In this document: positions 13,144 to 16,980 of the stretch, piece by piece
Numbering within the stretch: position 1 is the first letter of the stretch
How the letters are laid out: each line of letters starts with the position of its first letter
Assembly: GCA_030592425.1 (NCBI GenBank)
Contig: JAUVJK010000014.1
Location: 1 to 16,980 of the forward strand
Source of the DNA: Candidatus Moraniibacteriota bacterium
Lineage (GTDB): Bacteria > Patescibacteriota > Minisyncoccia > Moranbacterales > GCA-2747515
Direction of reading: 5' to 3'
DNA: 16,980 nucleotides
Notes under the pieces: model-generated
Told to the model about the DNA's origin: nothing
The model's database searches: none
The model's input: the letters and a program-made list of their open reading frames with translations, nothing else
Position numbers and translations under genes: made by a program

Positions 13144-14439
13144 ATGATTTCGGGTGATGACATAATTCCGCGGCAAATGCGGGTAAACAAAAAAAGACAG
13201 AGATTGAATATTGAGGATCATAATGCTATGTGTACAATAAAAAGTACGCATAATGTTGATGTTTTACGTGGTCGAAATGTTATGACGCTACTTTCGCGTG
13301 GTCGGAGGTCAGCGTTTTTTGTTACAGAAGATTCACAACGTTACATTTCACAAAAGCAACAAGAATATTTATCAAATGGATATCGTATTGAAAATGGTGA
13401 AAACAAGATCGATAGCGTACATACTCGCTTTATAGAACCAATTGATCGACGTGGCGAATTTGTAGCACAACTTGAGCGACGTTACGGTACGATGCAAGGA
13501 TCATTCCTGCATATGCGAGAGATGATGTCGATGCACATTTCACCATTTAAAATGTGGAACGCTTCCCTGATCGGGGCAATTCTTTTTGGCATGATCTCAA
13601 TGACACTGATCTATCGAAATTTAGGACAGGGCGTTTTTGCAGATGCTAGTGACACAGTCTTGGCTGCAGCGAATAATACAACACCAGCGGTCGGACTTGT
13701 TCTTGGTACTTCTGATTCGAAAGATGACATTGAAAAACTATCAAAGAAGAAGGATGAAGAAGAGGAAAAGGAAGCGTTGCCCATTGTCGTTGATGCCCCG
13801 AAAGAGAAATCTGAAGCAATTCTTCCAATTGCACCCACTCCTACAAAGATCGATCCAGTAGAAGATGTGAAAGGAATGGAGAAGCTAGAAAAGAGAAGTG
13901 AACGAAAATCTGTGGATGCAGTGATCGTTAATAATAAAAAGGATGTTGGGGAAGACTTATCTGAAAAACAAACGGAAAAAAGAAAAGTAACAGTTGAGAC
14001 TTTACCAATTGTGGAAAATACCTACGAGACAACTATGAAGGAAATGGTAAAAGGATATCCAATCGAAAAAATGTTACCACATTTATTTCAGCAAGACCCA
14101 ACAGTTGCAGCATATTACATTGCAATCGCAAAAATTGAAAGTAATTGGGGTAAACGTGTACCAGTTCTCAATGGTCAGGATTGTTATAACTATGTAGGGT
14201 ATCGTGGAAAACGCGCGCGTATGGGTAGTGGTCAACATACGTGTTTTGATTCCCCTAAGGATGCTGTCGATACGGTTTCAAAGAGACTGCATGATCTCGT
14301 GTATAAATATGATCGCAAAACACCAGCACAAATGGTTGTCTGGAAATGTGGCAGTAGTTGTGAAGGGCATGGTGATAGTGCTCAGCGGTGGATCGATCAT
14401 GTTGGGGGTTACTTTCATGAGCTCACAAAACACCTATAA
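13144..14439 (+). CDS. Membrane-anchored glucosaminidase/lysozyme-like wall hydrolase, paralogue 1
   Basis: The 431-residue protein has a basic cytoplasmic N-terminal region of about 137 residues with no recognised domain, and one membrane helix (about 138-158). A charged, repetitive Lys/Glu linker follows (190-290). The external C-terminal catalytic domain (about 303-431) carries IAKIESNWGK (327-336), where Glu332 fits the catalytic Glu of GH73-type glucosaminidases (ESGWG). GQDCYNYVGYRG (344-355) resembles their N-x-x-G block, and WKCGSSC (400-406) lies near the end. Four cysteines (347, 367, 402, 406) are shared with the paralogue at 14635 and suggest disulfides. The substrate is probably peptidoglycan (inferred). 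The start is set by a perfect extended -10 box 6 nt upstream. It ends with TAA. A lytic-transglycosylase-like activity is the main alternative. Confidence 0.75.
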   Translation: MISGDDIIPRQMRVNKKRQRLNIEDHNAMCTIKSTHNVDVLRGRNVMTLLSRGRRSAFFVTEDSQRYISQKQQEYLSNGYRIENGENKIDSVHTRFIEPIDRRGEFVAQLERRYGTMQGSFLHMREMMSMHISPFKMWNASLIGAILFGMISMTLIYRNLGQGVFADASDTVLAAANNTTPAVGLVLGTSDSKDDIEKLSKKKDEEEEKEALPIVVDAPKEKSEAILPIAPTPTKIDPVEDVKGMEKLEKRSERKSVDAVIVNNKKDVGEDLSEKQTEKRKVTVETLPIVENTYETTMKEMVKGYPIEKMLPHLFQQDPTVAAYYIAIAKIESNWGKRVPVLNGQDCYNYVGYRGKRARMGSGQHTCFDSPKDAVDTVSKRLHDLVYKYDRKTPAQMVVWKCGSSCEGHGDSAQRWIDHVGGYFHELTKHL

Positions 14440-14458
14440 TAAGGCATAATATAGCCTC

Positions 14459-14486
14459 TTGACTTTCATTGAGGTAATGTTATACT
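14459..14486 (+). promoter_or_regulatory. Promoter between the two wall-hydrolase genes
   Basis: TTGACT (14459-14464), a 16-nt spacer and an extended -10 TGtTATACT (14478-14486) make one of the best promoters in the window. The start would be near 14493, right at the foot of a hairpin with a T-run (14494-14519). Confidence 0.65.
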
Positions 14487-14493
14487 AGTTTTC

Positions 14494-14519
14494 ACGTGTC
14501 ATTTATGACATGTTTTTTA
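14494..14519 (+). terminator. Hairpin with T-run directly after the predicted transcription start
   Basis: ACGTGTCAT (14494-14502) pairs with ATGACATGT (14505-14513), with one G-U pair and a 2-nt centre that must open in RNA, followed by six T (14514-14519). It resembles the terminator at 1534-1559. It can terminate the 13144 gene. For RNA starting near 14493 it would be an attenuator. Confidence 0.65.
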
Positions 14520-14543
14520 ATTCTCATTTTTACCTTATTGCAG

Positions 14544-14574
14544 AGAGATGAATTGTATTTGAATTGTAATCTCT
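14544..14574 (+). repeat. Small stem holding a doubled GAATTGTA
   Basis: AGAGAT (14544-14549) and ATCTCT (14569-14574) enclose two direct copies of GAATTGTA (14550-14557 and 14561-14568), 3 nt apart. It lies in the leader between the promoter at 14459-14486 and the next gene. It could be a protein-binding site; no function is known. Confidence 0.35.
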
Positions 14575-14634
14575 TAAGATAACGAGGTTAAATAATGCGT
14601 CGGAGAATTAAAGGTTAATAAATAATATTCGTGT

Positions 14635-15426
14635 ATGACAAATCTGGATGAGCCCTCGCCCTTTGTACAACATTCTGTCAAAAGAATGATGTGTACCGTA
14701 ACAAGTAAATATGCGCGTTTGTTTAAAATAAGCACCCTAGGGCTCCTTTTGGGCGTTTTTTATTTTGCACAAACTGGTGGCATGGTACAGGCAGGGGATA
14801 AAGAATCTCTTACGGAAGATGAAAGTTCGTATAATCTTTGTGTATTGAAGGGTGACCTAGAATCAGTGATCACTGATGATATTGGTTTATTGACACCACC
14901 ACCAATTCACGCGCAAGAGACATGTCTTCCACAAGAGCAAAAACAAATAAATGAACAAGAAATATTTCAACAAGAATTAGAATTGTTACTTGCAGGTCAT
15001 CCAATGGAGGCGATGGCGGAGTCGATCGCATTGCAAGATCGTACCGTTGCAGCTTTTCTCGTTGGTATAGCAAAGAAAGAAAGTAATTGGGGGAAACATT
15101 CACCGTCAAAGGGTGGACAGGATTGCTTTAATTATTGGGGGTACAAAACATCAGGGACGCGTGGACAATCAATGGGCTACGCATGCTTTGGTTCTGTAGA
15201 AGAAGCTGTTGATGTCACAGGATCCCGGATCTCCCATTTTGTACATGAAACAAATCGAAGGACACCAGCACAAATGGTTGTGATCTGGAAGTGTGGTAGT
15301 AGCTGCGCAACGCATGCACCAGGAAGTGTATCAAAATGGATCGCAGATGTGCAGATATATTATAACAAGGTACTTGCCATTGAAACGACTCAACAAAATC
15401 CGCAAACAATTCTTACATTACGCTAA
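14635..15426 (+). CDS. Secreted or anchored glucosaminidase/lysozyme-like wall hydrolase, paralogue 2
   Basis: The 263-residue protein has a basic N-terminus and a hydrophobic segment (about 32-49, LGLLLGVFYFAQ) that acts as signal peptide or anchor. A short region with Cys69 and Cys97 follows. The catalytic domain (about 119-247) is shared with the 13144 product: IAKKESNWGK (145-154, candidate catalytic Glu149), GQDCFNYWGYK (161-171), YACF (182-185) and WKCGSSC (218-224). The four domain cysteines (164, 184, 220, 224) line up with those of the paralogue. It lacks that protein's long cytoplasmic part and charged linker, so the two probably act on the same wall polymer in different places. The start is chosen from a TAATAT box (14623-14628) 6 nt upstream; a later ATG is possible. 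The TAA stop adjoins a strong terminator. Confidence 0.75.
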   Translation: MTNLDEPSPFVQHSVKRMMCTVTSKYARLFKISTLGLLLGVFYFAQTGGMVQAGDKESLTEDESSYNLCVLKGDLESVITDDIGLLTPPPIHAQETCLPQEQKQINEQEIFQQELELLLAGHPMEAMAESIALQDRTVAAFLVGIAKKESNWGKHSPSKGGQDCFNYWGYKTSGTRGQSMGYACFGSVEEAVDVTGSRISHFVHETNRRTPAQMVVIWKCGSSCATHAPGSVSKWIADVQIYYNKVLAIETTQQNPQTILTLR

Positions 15427-15459
15427 AAAAAATAGCCTCATTAATGAGGCTATTTTTTT
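15425..15459. terminator. Strong bidirectional Rho-independent terminator
   Basis: An A-run (15425-15432), the stem AATAGCCTCAT (15431-15441) paired with ATGAGGCTATT (15444-15454), and a T-run (15453-15459) form a near-perfect symmetrical hairpin. The A-run begins inside the TAA stop of the upstream gene. It can act in both directions. Confidence 0.9.
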
Positions 15460-15723
15460 ATTGTAATCATTTCATCGAGAATATTTTATCAGTTTGTGTA
15501 CAGTCACATTCGTTAGCTTCTTGAATGCACAGTGGAGGAGATGTAAATGACTAGTTGGATAGTGTTATTATAGGAAGGATCATTAAAATGTATGTACGAG
15601 ATATAATATAGCACTCGATGATGATCTTGTGTAACTTTTCGTAAAAGAGACAATAGTATCTGTAAACTGTCATGTAGTGTTATAATAAACAAAGAATGAA
15701 ATTGATATGATTTAAGATACTCT
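15460..15723 (+). other. Intergenic region with promoter for the family 1 glycosidase
   Basis: No coding sequence of convincing length is seen. GGAGGAG (15534-15540) followed by an 8-codon frame is too short to call. Near the end an extended -10 TGtTATAAT (15678-15686) would start RNA near 15693, about 31 nt before the gene. A second extended -10, TGaTATGAT (15703-15711), would give a leader of only a few nt. Neither has a good -35 box. Confidence 0.5.
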
Positions 15724-16962
15724 ATGAAAAAATTTCCAGACAATTTCTTGTGGGGTGCTGCGACAAGTGCACATCAGATCGAAGAATATAGTTGCAATAA
15801 TTGGAGCGTGTGGGAGAAGAAGAATGCAAAAAAATGGGCACAGAGTGCTACAGAGAAATGGCAATTATGGCAGCAGAAAAAATTTCCGGAGATGTTCGAG
15901 GCGGAGAATTATATTTCCGGTAGAGCAACAGAGTATTACACTCGCTATGAGGAAGATCTTGATCTTGCGAAAGCTGGTGGGCATAATGCACATCGCTTCT
16001 CGATCGATTGGGCGCGTATTGAGCCAAGAGATGGTGAATTTGATAGTAAGGCTATAGAACACTATAAAAACGTCGTCAGAGCGATCAGCGAGCGTAATAT
16101 GGAACCATTTGTGACGCTATGGCATTGGACACATCCATTATGGCTCGAAGAGCGTGGTGGGGTACTCGCAAAGGATTTCCCAGAAAAATTTGCTCACTAT
16201 GCACACATTATGGCAGAAGCACTTGGTGAGAGTGTAAAATTTTATGTGACACTCAATGAACCAACTTCCTATATTGCTGGTGGCTATATTGCTGGAAAAT
16301 GGCCTCCCGGTGAAAAGAATATATTCCATATGTTGCAAGCATATAAGAAATTGTCTTCAGCACACAATTTGGCTTATGATGTGATCCATAAACAACAAGA
16401 AAATGTGCACATTGGTTTTACAAATATCTTATGGCGTTTTAAACCAAGTAAGAATACCTTATTTCATCGCGCTTTGATTCGTTTTGCTTATTATTTTACG
16501 AATGAGAAATTTCTTCGTATGACACAAGATCATAATGACTATCTTTCTGTGCAATATTATTTTTCTGTGACATTATCGCTGATGGGCATCGTGAAAGAAA
16601 AAAATACAACGTTCGTTACGGATCTTGGTTGGTTGATCGACCCCAAAGGAGTCTATGAAAGCATCATGTTCCTCAAAAAATATAACCTTCCGATCTATCT
16701 AACAGAAGACGGACTTGCAGATCGAAGTGATATGAAGCGCGAAAAGTTTATTCGTGACAATCTTGCACAGGTTCAACGAGCAATTAGTGATGGTGCAGAT
16801 GTGCAGGGTTATTTTCACTGGTCATTGACGGATAACTTCGAATGGGATAAAGGGTTTTGGCCTCAATTTGGCCTTATTGAGATTGATCGAAAAACACTAG
16901 AGAGAAAACAACGTAAAAGTTTTTGGGTTTATAAGAATATTATTGATAGGAATGCCATATAA
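15724..16962 (+). CDS. Glycoside hydrolase family 1 (beta-glycosidase)
   Basis: Family 1 enzymes hydrolyse beta-linked glucosides, galactosides or their phosphates by a retaining mechanism. The 412 residues (family usually 440-480) form one TIM barrel. FLWGAATSAHQIE (8-20) is the family N-terminal signature, with the glycone-binding Gln18. HRFSIDWARIEP (90-101) and TLWHWTHPLW (131-140, His134) follow. TLNEPT (176-181) has the acid/base Glu179, and YLTEDGLAD (325-333) the nucleophile Glu328, where most relatives have TENG. WSLTDNFEW (366-374) closes the site. No signal peptide is present, so it acts in the cytosol, and no phosphotransferase gene is nearby. The aromatic HWTHP and WARIEP forms recall archaeal-type members. 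The substrate cannot be named. Two extended -10 boxes lie upstream. It ends with TAA. Confidence 0.94.
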   Translation: MKKFPDNFLWGAATSAHQIEEYSCNNWSVWEKKNAKKWAQSATEKWQLWQQKKFPEMFEAENYISGRATEYYTRYEEDLDLAKAGGHNAHRFSIDWARIEPRDGEFDSKAIEHYKNVVRAISERNMEPFVTLWHWTHPLWLEERGGVLAKDFPEKFAHYAHIMAEALGESVKFYVTLNEPTSYIAGGYIAGKWPPGEKNIFHMLQAYKKLSSAHNLAYDVIHKQQENVHIGFTNILWRFKPSKNTLFHRALIRFAYYFTNEKFLRMTQDHNDYLSVQYYFSVTLSLMGIVKEKNTTFVTDLGWLIDPKGVYESIMFLKKYNLPIYLTEDGLADRSDMKREKFIRDNLAQVQRAISDGADVQGYFHWSLTDNFEWDKGFWPQFGLIEIDRKTLERKQRKSFWVYKNIIDRNAI

Positions 16963-16980
16963 AGAATAGTGTGCAGTATG

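Noticed and set aside
15534..15575. Strong GGAGGAG ribosome site with an 8-codon frame
   Set aside because: The frame is too short to call, and nothing about the peptide or its surroundings supports expression.
445..16962. UGA read as glycine or tryptophan (alternative code)
   Set aside because: All large genes are complete with ordinary Gly and Trp codons and hold no in-frame TGA. The absence of TGA stops alone does not show recoding.
1..16980. CRISPR array, tRNA or rRNA genes, insertion sequences
   Set aside because: No regularly spaced direct repeats, no tRNA-like cloverleaf with a T-loop, no rRNA sequence and no transposase or integrase were seen.

Overview
The window looks like chromosomal DNA of a small-genome, AT-rich bacterium, most likely a member of the Patescibacteria (Candidate Phyla Radiation). 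That placement is an inference. It rests on very sparse Shine-Dalgarno motifs, several -10 boxes ending 4-6 nt before a start codon, small divergent proteins, and cell-surface proteins of types I associate with that group. No rRNA, tRNA, CRISPR array, insertion sequence or prophage gene is visible. The code is standard: no large gene contains an in-frame UGA. Yet none of the 14 confident genes that end in the window stops with TGA (7 TAA, 7 TAG).

Layout. Positions 1-1164, minus strand: a suf iron-sulfur assembly operon, with sufC complete and sufB cut by the window edge. A GC-rich hairpin element lies between them. Positions 1165-1330: a divergent control region with a good sigma70-type promoter for sufC and a perfect 15-bp inverted repeat. 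It faces a 61-residue AbrB-like regulator (1331-1516). A 100-residue orphan protein follows (1609-1911). Positions 2022-4326: two tRNA-modification genes, a DusB-like dihydrouridine synthase and mnmA, separated by a probable 39-residue membrane peptide and a long imperfect inverted repeat. That repeat is related to the sufC-sufB spacer. mnmA carries an in-frame run of 7-bp repeats. Positions 4428-5114: a C39-like papain-fold protein that has lost its catalytic cysteine. About 530 bp without a convincing gene follow.

Positions 5705-10943 form a probable envelope and transport unit. It holds a 724-residue two-pass membrane protein with an outer DUF916-like region, a LysM domain and a LytR_C-like tail, one or two small membrane proteins, and a P2-type cation ATPase with unusual ion-site residues. 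An AI-2E family permease (10981-12045) and lgt (12250-13074) follow, each with its own predicted promoter. Positions 13144-15426 carry two paralogous, cysteine-conserved glucosaminidase-like wall hydrolases. A family 1 glycosidase (15724-16962) ends the window.

Working together: Lgt, the LysM/LytR_C protein and the two wall hydrolases point to envelope building and remodelling. The ATPase and permease handle transport. DusB and MnmA modify tRNA, and MnmA needs sulfur relay, as the Suf system does. The items most worth a second look are the phase-variable-looking repeat in mnmA, the cysteine-less C39 protein, the predicted cytoplasmic LysM, the altered ATPase ion site, the paired hydrolases, and the leaderless start pattern.
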